Assembly: GCA_031257015.1 (NCBI GenBank)
Contig: JAIRPK010000054.1
Span: 1 to 34,601 of the forward strand
Source of the DNA: Tannerellaceae bacterium
Lineage (GTDB): Bacteria; Bacteroidota; Bacteroidia; Bacteroidales; Tannerellaceae
Direction of reading: 5' to 3'
DNA length: 34,601 nt
How positions within the stretch are numbered: position 1 is the first letter of the stretch; each line of letters starts with the position of its first letter. The notes under the pieces are model-generated. The model was not told where the DNA came from. It did not search any database and was given only the letters and a program-made list of their open reading frames with translations. Made by a program: the position numbers and the translations under genes. Positions 25,078 to 34,031 of the stretch are shown in pieces.

Positions 25078-25930
25078 CAACAGCCAACCAGCGACCGGAC
25101 AGTCGGCAACCTACGACAGGGCAGTCGACAACCCACGACTGGACAGTCGCCAACTCACGACCGGACAGTCGCCAACCCACGACCGGACAGTCGCCAACCT
25201 ACGACCGGACAGTCGCCAACCTACGACTGAACAGTCGCCAACCTACGACTGAACAGTCGACAACCTACGACCGGACAGTCGACAACTCACGACTGGGCAG
25301 TCGACAACTCACGACAGGGCAGTCGCCAACCCACGACTGAGCAGTCGCCAACTCACGACTGGGCAGTCGGCAACTCACGACTGGGCAGTCGCCAACTCAC
25401 GACTGAGCAGTCGGCAACTAACGACTGAACAGTCGGCAACTAACGACTGAGCAGTCGACAACCTACGACTGAACAGTCGACAACCTACGACCGGACAGTC
25501 GACAACTCACGACTGAGCAGTCGGCAACCCACGACCGGACAGTCGCCAACCCACGACCGGACAGTCGCCAACCTACGACTGAACAGTCGCCAACCTACGA
25601 CTGAACAGTCGGCAACCCACGACTGAGCAGTCGCCAACTAACGACTGGGCAGTCGACAACTAACGACTGAGCAGTCGACAACTAACGACTGAGCAGTCGC
25701 CAACTAACGACTGAACAGTCGCCAACCTACGACTGAACAGTCGGCAACCCACGACTGGGCAGTCGGCAACCCACGACCGGACAGTCGACAACCTACGACT
25801 GAGCAGTCGACAACTTACGACTGAGCAGTCGACAACTTACGACTGAACAGTCGACAACTTACGACTGAACAGTCGGCAACTCACGACTGAGCAGTCGACA
25901 ACTCACGACCGGGTAGTCGCCAACTTGCGG
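25078..25930. repeat. 22-bp palindromic tandem array B, about 38 units
   Basis: CAGTCG recurs every 22 bp from 25100 to 25892 without a single indel, with a final degenerate TAGTCG at 25914 (38 units) and a weaker leading unit from 25078. Each unit is CAGTCG, a variable base (A, C or G), CAAC, two variable pyrimidine-rich bases, ACGAC, then Y/A-G-RR. CAGTCG and CGACTG form arms 8 nt apart inside a unit and 2 nt apart across the unit junction (CGACTG-AA-CAGTCG), so the DNA or RNA can fold in two alternative registers. There is no unique spacer sequence, so it is not CRISPR. It lies between the DUF4296 gene end and the CNNM promoter. Confidence 0.95.
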
Positions 25931-26127
25931 ATGCCTGGATAGTGGCTTCTCAAAAGGGCGTTTTGGGAAAGGGATAATGGTCGGCATCGAGTTTTCGTGC
26001 CGGCTGGGGCGATGGTGGGTTATTGGATTTTCTGGGGATGGGGAGTGGCGTTGCGGGGGAGGCGGCCAATGGGCAGTGGTGTTTTCACGGTTGGACGGCT
26101 GCGGGGTGGCGAGGCGGGCGAGGGGGG
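25931..26127 (-). terminator. C-rich, G-poor 3' region, candidate Rho-dependent terminator
   Basis: On the minus strand, the 150-200 bases after the DUF4296 stop are strikingly C-rich and G-poor (for example CCACCCCGCAGCC, CTCCCCATCCCC, ACCCACCATCGCCCC). No intrinsic hairpin with U-tract is visible at the end of the ileS-traR-lspA-DUF4296 run. A C-over-G bubble is the known hallmark of Rho loading sites. Assignment is inference. Confidence 0.45.
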
Positions 26128-26907
26128 TCAGTATGGTTCGGCGCCCGGCGTCTCTGTTCCATAGTTGGTGCGGACGAGGCGGATGCTGTCGATATATATT
26201 TTATAGTAGTCGCTCGCGATATTGTTCATGCGGATGTAGCCGTAGATGCGTCCGGTTGGTTTTGTCAGCGATGTTTGCAGGGTTATGGAGTGCCGCCCGT
26301 CGGTCTGGAGGGTTTGGTTGATGATCATGGTGGTGTCCTGCATTTCAGCGGCGAGGCGGATTTCCGGCATGTGGGTCATGTCGGGTCTTAGCCCCCAGAC
26401 GTTCATGCTTAATGTGAAGGTGCTTCCGGAGATGAAGGGGGTTGGGGGTTTGAGTTCAAAGCGTGTGCCGTTGAAGACGGCGTGCGGCTGGAGGGTGATG
26501 AGGCGGGCGTCAGGCCAGATGTTGGCTGTGTCGCCAAGGGCTTTGGCGATGGCTATGTCGTTGGCTTTGGACAGTTCGACGATGTTTTTGTCTATGTCTT
26601 TGATGGCCATGTCAATGACCTGAATCATGATGTTGAGGTTTTTGCCGTACCATACGAGCGAACTGTCAAATATGGCCTGCGTTGTATGGTGTTTGCGGAA
26701 TACGGATTCGAACACGGCGGCTTTCCGCATACTGTCGGAATAGGTTTGATAGTTTTCGCTGATGATTTGCTCTGCCAGCTGCATGTCGATCATGATTGCC
26801 TTCATTTTCTTCTCTGACAACAGTCCGCTGGGGACTTTGCTGCATGAGGCGGCGAGGATGGCAATTGTGAGGATTGCGATGGCGTATATGTGCTGTTTGG
26901 CGGCCAT
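26128..26907 (-). CDS. DUF4296-domain lipoprotein
   Basis: A 259-aa protein with lipoprotein signal MAAKQHIYAIAILTIAILAAS and lipid Cys22. Residues 25-115 match DUF4296: VPSGLLSEKKMKAIMIDMQL, AEQIISENYQTYSD, VFRKHHTTQAIFDSSLVWYG and KNLNIMIQVIDMAIKDI (helical, with the pattern of lipoproteins that follow lspA in Bacteroidota). The C-terminal 130 residues are beta-rich (FELKPPTPFISGSTFTLSMN; SITLQTSLTKPTGRIYGYI) and may be an envelope-binding module. It begins 4 bp after the lspA stop, so it is in the same operon and would itself be an LspA substrate. Molecular role unknown. Confidence 0.88.
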   Translation of the reverse strand: MAAKQHIYAIAILTIAILAASCSKVPSGLLSEKKMKAIMIDMQLAEQIISENYQTYSDSMRKAAVFESVFRKHHTTQAIFDSSLVWYGKNLNIMIQVIDMAIKDIDKNIVELSKANDIAIAKALGDTANIWPDARLITLQPHAVFNGTRFELKPPTPFISGSTFTLSMNVWGLRPDMTHMPEIRLAAEMQDTTMIINQTLQTDGRHSITLQTSLTKPTGRIYGYIRMNNIASDYYKIYIDSIRLVRTNYGTETPGAEPY

Positions 26908-26911
26908 TATA

Positions 26912-27565
26912 TTAGTTTTCGTCCTTGCCGAGACTTTTGGACAGGGTTTTGCGATAAAAGATGAATAGCAGGAAGGCGCCCACGCATACGGCGGAGTCGG
27001 CTATGTTGAATATTGGTCTGAAGAATATGAACGGTTGCCCTCCCCATATGGGGACCCATTGCGGGACGACTGTGTCGATAAGGGGGAAGAACAGCATATC
27101 GACGACTTTGCCATGCAGCCATGTGCCGTAGCCGCCGCTGGCGGGGAAGAGGGTTGCTGGCGGTGGGAGTTCGGCTGGTGTTCCTGCAACATATCCGGGC
27201 CAGTATGGGCTTTCGTTGAATATTACGCCGTAGAAGACGGAGTCGAGAATGTTCCCGACGGCGCCGACGAAGATGAGTGAGAAGCAGAGGACGTACCCCA
27301 GGGAGTAGCGTTTATTTATTATCCGTATCAGATACCAGCCGATGAATATGACTGCGACGATGCGAAAGAGTGTGAGGTAGAGTTTGTCCATTATCTCAAG
27401 CCCGAACGCCATGCCGGGGTTCTCGGTGAAACTTATCTTAAACCAGGATGTGATGACGAAGCTTTCTCCCAGCAGCATGTGAGTTTTTACCCATATTTTG
27501 AGCGATTGGTCAAGGATGAGGAGCAACAGTATGATTGATATTGCTGCCCAGGCTTTTTTTTGCAT
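26912..27565 (-). CDS. lspA: Lipoprotein signal peptidase LspA
   Basis: A 217-aa inner-membrane aspartyl protease that cleaves lipoprotein signal peptides after diacylglyceryl transfer. Four hydrophobic segments are visible (about 6-24, 62-84, 91-108, 188-205). Conserved blocks are LDQSLKIWV (Asp19), FTENPGMAFGL (normally xxxNxGxAFG), GAVGNILDS (Asp108, catalytic) and FNIADSAV (Asp190, catalytic), with HGKVVDML between. It is longer than E. coli LspA (164 aa) because of a Pro/Gly-rich periplasmic insert at about 115-180, usual in Bacteroidota. Its ATG shares one base with the traR stop. It matures the many lipoproteins encoded here, including the fimbrial subunits. Confidence 0.96.
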   Translation of the reverse strand: MQKKAWAAISIILLLLILDQSLKIWVKTHMLLGESFVITSWFKISFTENPGMAFGLEIMDKLYLTLFRIVAVIFIGWYLIRIINKRYSLGYVLCFSLIFVGAVGNILDSVFYGVIFNESPYWPGYVAGTPAELPPPATLFPASGGYGTWLHGKVVDMLFFPLIDTVVPQWVPIWGGQPFIFFRPIFNIADSAVCVGAFLLFIFYRKTLSKSLGKDEN

Positions 27566-27945
27566 TATTTATTGCCTCCTTGTTTTGCTTCTATGCTTAA
27601 TGTGGCGTGGGGGACGGCTCGCAGTCTTTCCTTGGGAATGAGCTTGCCTGTTTCACGGCAGATGCCGTATGTCTTGTTTTCGATACGTACTAGTGCGGCT
27701 TGCAGGCTTTGGATGAATTTCAGCTGCCGTTGTGCGAGTCTGCCGGTTTCTTCTCTTGATAAGGTTGCGGCTCCTTCTTCGAGCACTTTGAATGTTGGAG
27801 AAGTGTCGGAGACGTCGTTGCCATCTGCGTTGTTTATGCCGGAGCGCAGCAGTTCGTAGTCTTGGCGTGCTTTTTCCAGTTTTTCTTCTATTAATATGCG
27901 GAACTCTTCCAGTTCGGCATCCGTGTATCTTGTTTTATCTCCCAT
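27565..27945 (-). CDS. TraR/DksA-family protein
   Basis: A 126-aa protein with a coiled-coil-like N-terminal helix pair (ELEEFRILIEEKLEKARQDY; AATLSREETGRLAQRQLKFI) and the C-terminal finger region KTYGICRETGKLIPKERL followed by VPHATLSIEAK. DksA and TraR bind the RNA polymerase secondary channel and tune initiation with ppGpp. The zinc-finger cysteines are reduced to one (Cys96), as in Bacteroidota members with a zinc-less finger. The coiled-coil tip DGNDVSDTSP contains the expected acidic/Ala-Ser-type loop with Asp residues. It sits 46 bp after ileS and overlaps lspA by one base, so it is in the same operon. Confidence 0.92.
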   Translation of the reverse strand: MGDKTRYTDAELEEFRILIEEKLEKARQDYELLRSGINNADGNDVSDTSPTFKVLEEGAATLSREETGRLAQRQLKFIQSLQAALVRIENKTYGICRETGKLIPKERLRAVPHATLSIEAKQGGNK

Positions 27946-27991
27946 ACTTGAAATGTTTTAATTGAATGAATAATTATTTTAAATAAAGTGG

Positions 27992-30900
27992 TTATGCTTT
28001 GTCTATTCGTATTGAGACGTCGAAGTTCTCAAAGTCGAGCATTACCGGCTCGCTGAGTATGTCGACGACCTTCAGAGATGTGGCGAGCACTTGATTCATT
28101 ATGTAATCTTTATGTTCGCTTATGGCTTCGTCCGTTTCGTCGGACGACAGGATGTGAATCTTTATTTTGTCGGTTATCTCCAGGCCATTGCTTTTTCTGA
28201 GGTTCTGTATTCTGTTCACCAGTTCCCTGGCAAGGCCTTCTTTATAGAGACTGTTTGTTATGGTAATATCGAGGGCTACCGTCAGGCTTCCTTCATTGGC
28301 GACCAGCCATCCGGGGATGTCCTCCGAGATTATCTCGACGTCGGTCAATGCTATTTCGACTGTTTCGTCATCTATATTGAAGGTGAACTGTCCGTTGGAT
28401 TCGAGGCTGACGATGTCATCCTTGTTCATGGCCTGTATGGCGGCGGCAAGTTGCTTCATTATTTTCCCGTATCGCGGGCCTAGCTTCTTGAAGTCCGGCT
28501 TGACTTTTTTGAGCAGGATGGCGGCTGTGTTATCCACAAATTGGAGTTCCTTTACGTTCACTTCGTTAAGGATAAGCTGCTTTACGGCCTCGATCCTTTC
28601 CTGCTGCTGCACGCCGGATGTCGGAATCATTATTGTTTGCAGCGGCTGGCGCACTTTGATGTTTACCTTACGGCGCAGGGCGAGTATCATTGAAGATATG
28701 TTCTGCGCAAGTAGCATCCGTTCTTCCAGCTCTTTGTCGATAAGCGTTTCGTTGCTTGCTGGAAAATCGGACAGGTGTACGGATTCACGCTGTTCTCTTC
28801 CCGTTACGGATATGAGGTCTGTAAACAGGCGGTCAGCGTAGAATGGAGCGATCGGGGCCATTAGCTTGGCAAGCGTTTCCAGGCAGGTATATAAAGTCTG
28901 ATAGGCCGACAGCTTATCGCTTGTCATCCCTCCACCCCAGAAGCGGCGGCGGTTAAGACGCACATACCAGTTACTTAAATTGTCGGAAACAAACTCCGAA
29001 ATTGCCCGGCCTGCCCGTGTAGGTTCGTATGCCTCATAAAATCCGTCGGTTTCTTTAATTAATGTATTAAGCAGCGACAGAATCCAGCGGTCTATTTCAG
29101 GACGTTCAGCCGACGGCAACTCCGGCTGGGAGTAATCAAAGCCGTCCACGTTGGCATAGAGAGCGAAGAAGGAATACGTATTATATAATGTGCTGAAAAA
29201 CTTGCGGCGCACCTCCTCCAAACCTTCTACATCAAATTTTATGTTATCCCACGGAGAAGCATTGGTTATCATATACCAGCGCAACGGGTCGGAACCGTAC
29301 TCCTCAATAGTTTCAAACGGATCGACGGCATTACCCTTTGATTTTGACATCTTGTTCCCTTTCTTGTCCAGCACCAGTCCGTTAGATACGACCGTGCGAA
29401 AGGCGACGCTGTCGAAGGCCATTGTCGCTATGGCGTGCAGAGTGAAGAACCAGCCTCGTGTCTGGTCAACCCCTTCGGCTATAAAGTCGGACGGATAGAT
29501 TGTGCGGCTGTCGAAAGCTTCCTTATTCTCAAACGGATAATGTATCTGTGCATACGGCATAGCGCCTGAGTCGAACCATACGTCAATCAAGTCTGCCTCA
29601 CGCTTCATCGGCTTGCCGCTCGGCGATACCAGGATGATTTCATCCACATACGGGCGATGCAAGTCTATCTTGTCATAATTGTTTTTTGTATAAACACCCG
29701 GACGGAAATCCTTAAACGGATTGGATTCCATGATTCCGCTCTTTACCGATTTCTCAATCTCTTCAAACAGCTCGGCCACAGAACCTATACAAATTTCCTC
29801 TCCTCCATCCTCCGTTCGCCATACGGGCAGCGGAGTTCCCCAGAAACGGCTGCGGCTAAGATTCCAGTCCTGAAGGTTTTCCAGCCATTTGCCGAAGCGC
29901 CCCGTACCGGTGCTTTGAGGTTTCCAGGTAATTGTGTTGTTAAGCTCTATCATTCGGTCGCGGTAAGCGGTTGTGCGGATAAACCAACTGTCGAGCGGGT
30001 AATAAAGAACGGGTTTGTCCGTCCGCCAGCAGTGAGGATAATTATGCGTATGCTTTTCTACTCTGTAAACCCGGTTTTGCGCTTTCAGCATCAGGCATAT
30101 CGAAACGTCAAGCGTCTCGTCCCCGGGTTTCAGGTTTTCGTCGTATTCGTTTTTTACATATCGTCCGGCAAACGGATCGTAGTCGGAGGCATTCATATTC
30201 TCCTGCACAAAATCCGTATCAAGATCTTCCAAATGGAAATACTTGCCTGTCAGATCGACCATGGGGCGCTGATTTCCATCCTTATCGACCAGCATAAGCG
30301 GAGGTATATTATTAGCCCTGGCTACTCTGGCATCGTCCGCTCCAAAGGTCGGGGCTATATGTACAATGCCTGTACCATCATCAGTCGAAACAAAATCTCC
30401 GGAAATTACGCGGAACGCGCCTTCGCCGGGGTTTACCCATGGAATGAGCTGCTCGTACTGCATCCCTACGAGTTCTGCCCCTGTCCATTCCCCAAGCGTC
30501 CTGTAAGGAATTAGCTTATCGCCATGCTTATAATCCGAAAGCGACAGCTCTGCTGCCTTGGGATTAAAGTAAGACGGAAGTAAATCTTTCGCCAACACAA
30601 CGGTTACGGGTATATCCGTATAGGGATTGAAGGTTTGAACAGCTATATAATTAATGTGTGCTCCGACGCAAAGGGCTGTATTGGAAGGCAACGTCCAGGG
30701 AGTGGTCGTCCAGGCCAGAAAAAAGGCGTCGCCATGTTCCGTCATGCCGGGCTTGGGCGTCAGAATCTTAAATTGAGCAGTGCACGTAGTGTCTTTTACG
30801 TCCCGATATGCGCCTGGCTGGTTCAGCTCGTGGGTGCTTAGCCCGGTCCCGGCGGCGGGGGAATAGGGCTGGATGGTATAGCCCTTGTACAGCAGATTCT

Positions 30901-31411
30901 TTTTGTACAGCTCCTTGAGCAAGTACCAGAGCGTCTCGATATAACGATTATCATACGTTATATAAGGATCGTCCATGTCAACCCAGAAGCCGATCAGACC
31001 GGTGAGCGTCTCCCACTCGCCGGTATATTTCATTACCGCCTTGCGGCAGGCTGCGTTATAGTCTGATACTGAAATTTTTTTGCCTATATCCTCCTTGGTT
31101 ATCCCCAGCGACTTCTCTACGCCTAGCTCAACTGGCAATCCATGAGTATCCCAGCCGGCTTTACGCTTTACCTCGAAGCCTTTCATCGTTTTATAGCGGC
31201 AAAAAATATCTTTTATCGCTCTCGCTATGACGTGGTGGATTCCGGGCATCCCGTTGGCAGACGGAGGCCCTTCGTAGAAGACAAACGACGGAGCGCCTTC
31301 GCGAATCTTCAAACTTTTATGGAAGATTGACTGCTCTTGCCATTTTTCCAACACTTCTTTGTTGACCGAGGACAAGTTTAATTCTGAATATTCAGCAAAT
31401 TTTTTGTTCAT
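27992..31411 (-). CDS. ileS: Isoleucyl-tRNA synthetase, eukaryote-like type
   Basis: A 1139-aa class I synthetase charging tRNA-Ile. The ATG at 31411 (MNKKFAEYSELNLSSV) is preferred over an upstream in-frame ATG at 31444, which overlaps the -7 box. The HIGH-type motif is PGIHH (about residues 55-60, in PPSANGMPGIHHVIARAI) and the KMSKS loop is NKMSKSKGN (about 685-693). The editing CP1 domain lies between (TTTPWTLPSNTALCVG; GTGIVHIAPTFGADD, including the catalytic Asp-rich end). WFDSGAMPYAQIHYPF is the active-site strand. Length and the C-terminal region without zinc-finger cysteines fit the eukaryote-like (type 2) IleRS, a form associated with low sensitivity to mupirocin. It is the first gene of the ileS-traR-lspA-DUF4296 run. 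Confidence 0.97.
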   Translation of the reverse strand: MNKKFAEYSELNLSSVNKEVLEKWQEQSIFHKSLKIREGAPSFVFYEGPPSANGMPGIHHVIARAIKDIFCRYKTMKGFEVKRKAGWDTHGLPVELGVEKSLGITKEDIGKKISVSDYNAACRKAVMKYTGEWETLTGLIGFWVDMDDPYITYDNRYIETLWYLLKELYKKNLLYKGYTIQPYSPAAGTGLSTHELNQPGAYRDVKDTTCTAQFKILTPKPGMTEHGDAFFLAWTTTPWTLPSNTALCVGAHINYIAVQTFNPYTDIPVTVVLAKDLLPSYFNPKAAELSLSDYKHGDKLIPYRTLGEWTGAELVGMQYEQLIPWVNPGEGAFRVISGDFVSTDDGTGIVHIAPTFGADDARVARANNIPPLMLVDKDGNQRPMVDLTGKYFHLEDLDTDFVQENMNASDYDPFAGRYVKNEYDENLKPGDETLDVSICLMLKAQNRVYRVEKHTHNYPHCWRTDKPVLYYPLDSWFIRTTAYRDRMIELNNTITWKPQSTGTGRFGKWLENLQDWNLSRSRFWGTPLPVWRTEDGGEEICIGSVAELFEEIEKSVKSGIMESNPFKDFRPGVYTKNNYDKIDLHRPYVDEIILVSPSGKPMKREADLIDVWFDSGAMPYAQIHYPFENKEAFDSRTIYPSDFIAEGVDQTRGWFFTLHAIATMAFDSVAFRTVVSNGLVLDKKGNKMSKSKGNAVDPFETIEEYGSDPLRWYMITNASPWDNIKFDVEGLEEVRRKFFSTLYNTYSFFALYANVDGFDYSQPELPSAERPEIDRWILSLLNTLIKETDGFYEAYEPTRAGRAISEFVSDNLSNWYVRLNRRRFWGGGMTSDKLSAYQTLYTCLETLAKLMAPIAPFYADRLFTDLISVTGREQRESVHLSDFPASNETLIDKELEERMLLAQNISSMILALRRKVNIKVRQPLQTIMIPTSGVQQQERIEAVKQLILNEVNVKELQFVDNTAAILLKKVKPDFKKLGPRYGKIMKQLAAAIQAMNKDDIVSLESNGQFTFNIDDETVEIALTDVEIISEDIPGWLVANEGSLTVALDITITNSLYKEGLARELVNRIQNLRKSNGLEITDKIKIHILSSDETDEAISEHKDYIMNQVLATSLKVVDILSEPVMLDFENFDVSIRIDKA

Positions 31412-31441
31412 AACATTTATGTCTATAATATTAAAACGGCG

Positions 31442-31449
31442 CAAATGTA
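31442..31449 (-). promoter_or_regulatory. -7 element of the ileS promoter
   Basis: Minus strand TACATTTG, an exact TAnnTTTG match, 30 bases before the ATG at 31411. The -33 element is poor. Confidence 0.6.
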
Positions 31450-31493
31450 AGTAAATTCCTGCAATTTGCGACAGAATCGGCCTGTTAGCCTTT

Positions 31494-31547
31494 CGCGGAG
31501 ATATTTTTAACGGCTCGACGCGGGCTTTTATCTCCGCGGGAGCCGTT
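31494..31547. other. Interleaved inverted repeats between rhamnosidase and ileS genes
   Basis: CGCGGAGAT (31494-31502) pairs with ATCTCCGCG (31530-31538), and AACGGCTC (31509-31516) pairs with GAGCCGTT (31540-31547). The two stems interleave, so they are mutually exclusive hairpins or a pseudoknot. They lie in the 3' region of the rhamnosidase gene, just upstream of the ileS promoter. A terminator-like role is possible, but only a short, imperfect T-run follows. Confidence 0.6.
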
Positions 31548-31565
31548 ATTATTTATGAATTATGA

Positions 31566-33989
31566 TTAATTGACGGCGACAGGCCTTAAACTGCTTTGGT
31601 TTTCTATTTTTACAGTATAGCCGTCGGGCAACTTCAGCGAATATGCAATAGAATCAACGGAACGCTTCCAGCGGAGGGAGACAAAATCATCGCCGACGGG
31701 AATGGAGCCGGAACATTCATTAACAAGAATATCGGCGAAGCGAACAGTTATCTCCTTTTTTACATAATCAATGTGGCTTATGCCCAGAATGTCGCGATAA
31801 AGGACATGACCGATATAGGAGGCAAAGCCGTGATTACAGCTGGCTTGATTGCCGGCATGTTCCCAGAGCGTCCCCGTTTTGTCGGCCATATAAAAGAAAT
31901 AGTCCTGGATTTCGAGAGCCATCTGGCTCTGAAAACCGTAGCGGGAAAGCAAATCCATGCGAAGGTAATTGCCCATAAAGGCGTTGGCGCGGTAAACGGC
32001 AGGCCAGGTCCGGGAGGCGTCACGGTTCGGGCCGAACTCGTTTACCAGCCTTTTCCACAGTTCGGGATGCGTTGCGGGGGTGGCGACGTTGAAGTAAAAG
32101 GCATAGTACTGGCAGACTTCTGTCGTATTTTCCGTTACGACCAGCCGGCCATCCCTGCGCATGGCATTATCAACAAAGAAACTTCCGTTCCACGACTGGC
32201 GGAGGACGGTGGCATGAACAGCGGCGGACTTCTTTGCCCAGGCTTCGTTGCCGTAAAGGATGGAGGCGGCTTTGAGAGCGGCGCCGTAAAGCATATTTGT
32301 AGGGTAGCTAACATCCTGCACAAAATCGTTCGCTTTTGACCATTCGACGAATATCCAGGAACGAAGCTTTTCAAGCAGGCCATCAGAGTTCTCAAATCCC
32401 TCAAAATATTTTAATATACCCTCAACACGGGGCTTCAGGCGGGAGATAAGGGAGGGATCGCCGCCTTTGGATGCGTAATCGCCGACCTGAACAATGAACC
32501 AGAGGGCGTAGTTGGGAATGAACTGACCATCATAAAAATCGGCAGGATAACACATCGCTATCATACCCTTGGGCAAGTGCCGGAAGCTGTCCGGAAGGGC
32601 ATAGTTCTCCAAAAAGTTGTGAGCAACGTCGGCACGACCGGTAAACTCACGCTCCATGACGGAGGCAAAATAGCTGTCGCAAAGCCAGCCGGCACGCTCG
32701 CGGGAGGGGCAGTCCATAAAGATGTCAACGGCGTTCTGACGCGAACTCTGGCGGGCGGCGGCGTAAATCCGGTTCATCTTATAGTTGTCGCTCTCAAACG
32801 TTGCCAGGGAATTGGTCGGATAGGCAAACTCGCGCATATAGACGTCGTCAACGCGGCAATCGCCTTCGAGGACGATGAGTTTCAAAAACCTGCATGTATA
32901 GGCTTCCAGAGTTTCCAGGTTATAATCGCCCGGAGAAAGCTCATAAACAATCTGGTTGCAGATGTCGGACATGCGCTTGCGGGTATTAACATCGCCGTCA
33001 GTCAGCATCTCGTCAAAGTAGAAGATGACCCGCGACGATTTGCTGCAATGCAATCTGGCGCCAAGGAAACCGGAGAGGTTTATGCCGAAATCAAGAATGT
33101 TAAAGCCATCTTCGCCTATATTGAGCGGAACGGCAGCGTAAAGGGGCTTGTTGACAATAACCGCGGAGGCGTTAACAATCTCCTGTATCTCCTGAGAAGG
33201 CGGGCGCACCTCAAGCTCAGATTCAACGTAGCCCTTCAGATTAGGCCCGATATTCGTCAGAGAACGGTCCTTGCGGTATTTTTCGGGAATAACCCGCGTC
33301 ACCGTTCCTCTGGAATAAAGAGATACGGGGCGGAGAATGTCAAACTCCGGCATACGGACGTTGCGAGCAAGCAAGCGCACAGGGGCATACGTTGCGAGCT
33401 TCGCCTTTCCAGGCAACGCGGACGTCGAAACTCGCCAGGAGTCATAGCCTTCGCTCATCCGGTAATACTCCGTAAACGGGCGCTGGAAACTGTACCGCTC
33501 GGTTTTTTGAAGACGCTCGCTTATGACAAATGCCTCAAAATCGGATTTGTTTCCGGTCGCAAGCAGGATCTTTCCTTCCGCCTCAACTTCCGCCTGAAGA
33601 AACGAGGCCTGGTCAAGAGTATAGAAGCTGTTAACGTTATAACCGGCTACCTCGATGGCCACAACGTTATCGCCGCCCTTCACCGTCGCTCCGGCAAGCT
33701 CATACTCATCAACGCGAAAATATCCATGAGCAGCGCGGGCAGGCCCGGAACCGAGGAAGGAGCCATTGACATAAACACGATAGAGCGTCGAGGCGGCTAT
33801 CCGCAATTTTACCGATTGACCGGCATTTGCCTTGAATATGCCTCGGAAGCCGAGGTTGACGTTCATCTCCCTTTCCCGTCCGGAAGCCCAAACCGGCCTG
33901 GCCTTTTGCATAAACACGGAAGTGGCCGAAACGTCAGCGGACAGGGCCAGAAAAAAAGCTAAAAAAAGAATGTAAACTTTATTGTTCAT
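31566..33989 (-). CDS. GH78-type alpha-L-rhamnosidase-like glycosidase
   Basis: An 807-aa exported enzyme with signal MNNKVYILFLAFFLALSADVSA. N-terminal beta-sandwich domains come first (LRIAASTLYRVYVNGSFLGS is the GH78 N-domain motif; ILDFGINLSGFLG is the following D-domain strand), then an (alpha/alpha)6 barrel. The motif DCPSRERAGWLCDS gives Asp426, Glu431 and Asp438, spaced as in GH78 rhamnosidases (D-5-E-7-D), and TLWEHAGNQASCNHGFASYI supplies Glu710 as the candidate second carboxylate. It would remove terminal rhamnose from glycans in the periplasm or at the cell surface. It stands alone, without SusC/SusD neighbours in this window. Array C begins 43 bp upstream of its start codon. Confidence 0.9.
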   Translation of the reverse strand: MNNKVYILFLAFFLALSADVSATSVFMQKARPVWASGREREMNVNLGFRGIFKANAGQSVKLRIAASTLYRVYVNGSFLGSGPARAAHGYFRVDEYELAGATVKGGDNVVAIEVAGYNVNSFYTLDQASFLQAEVEAEGKILLATGNKSDFEAFVISERLQKTERYSFQRPFTEYYRMSEGYDSWRVSTSALPGKAKLATYAPVRLLARNVRMPEFDILRPVSLYSRGTVTRVIPEKYRKDRSLTNIGPNLKGYVESELEVRPPSQEIQEIVNASAVIVNKPLYAAVPLNIGEDGFNILDFGINLSGFLGARLHCSKSSRVIFYFDEMLTDGDVNTRKRMSDICNQIVYELSPGDYNLETLEAYTCRFLKLIVLEGDCRVDDVYMREFAYPTNSLATFESDNYKMNRIYAAARQSSRQNAVDIFMDCPSRERAGWLCDSYFASVMEREFTGRADVAHNFLENYALPDSFRHLPKGMIAMCYPADFYDGQFIPNYALWFIVQVGDYASKGGDPSLISRLKPRVEGILKYFEGFENSDGLLEKLRSWIFVEWSKANDFVQDVSYPTNMLYGAALKAASILYGNEAWAKKSAAVHATVLRQSWNGSFFVDNAMRRDGRLVVTENTTEVCQYYAFYFNVATPATHPELWKRLVNEFGPNRDASRTWPAVYRANAFMGNYLRMDLLSRYGFQSQMALEIQDYFFYMADKTGTLWEHAGNQASCNHGFASYIGHVLYRDILGISHIDYVKKEITVRFADILVNECSGSIPVGDDFVSLRWKRSVDSIAYSLKLPDGYTVKIENQSSLRPVAVN

Positions 33990-34031
33990 ATAAATTTAAA
34001 TTATTAGTGATAATTCATTTGTAATCCAATG

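Noticed and set aside
25078..25930. Array B as a CRISPR array
   Set aside because: Units are contiguous 22-mers with no unique spacers, the repeat itself varies, and no cas gene is in the window.
29657..30514. A 285-codon plus-strand open frame antisense to ileS
   Set aside because: It lies wholly inside the well-supported IleRS gene and has no recognisable motif.
32577..33962. A 461-codon plus-strand open frame antisense to the rhamnosidase gene
   Set aside because: The minus-strand protein has clear GH78 motifs, a signal peptide and full domain order. The antisense frame shows no domain and is a compositional shadow.
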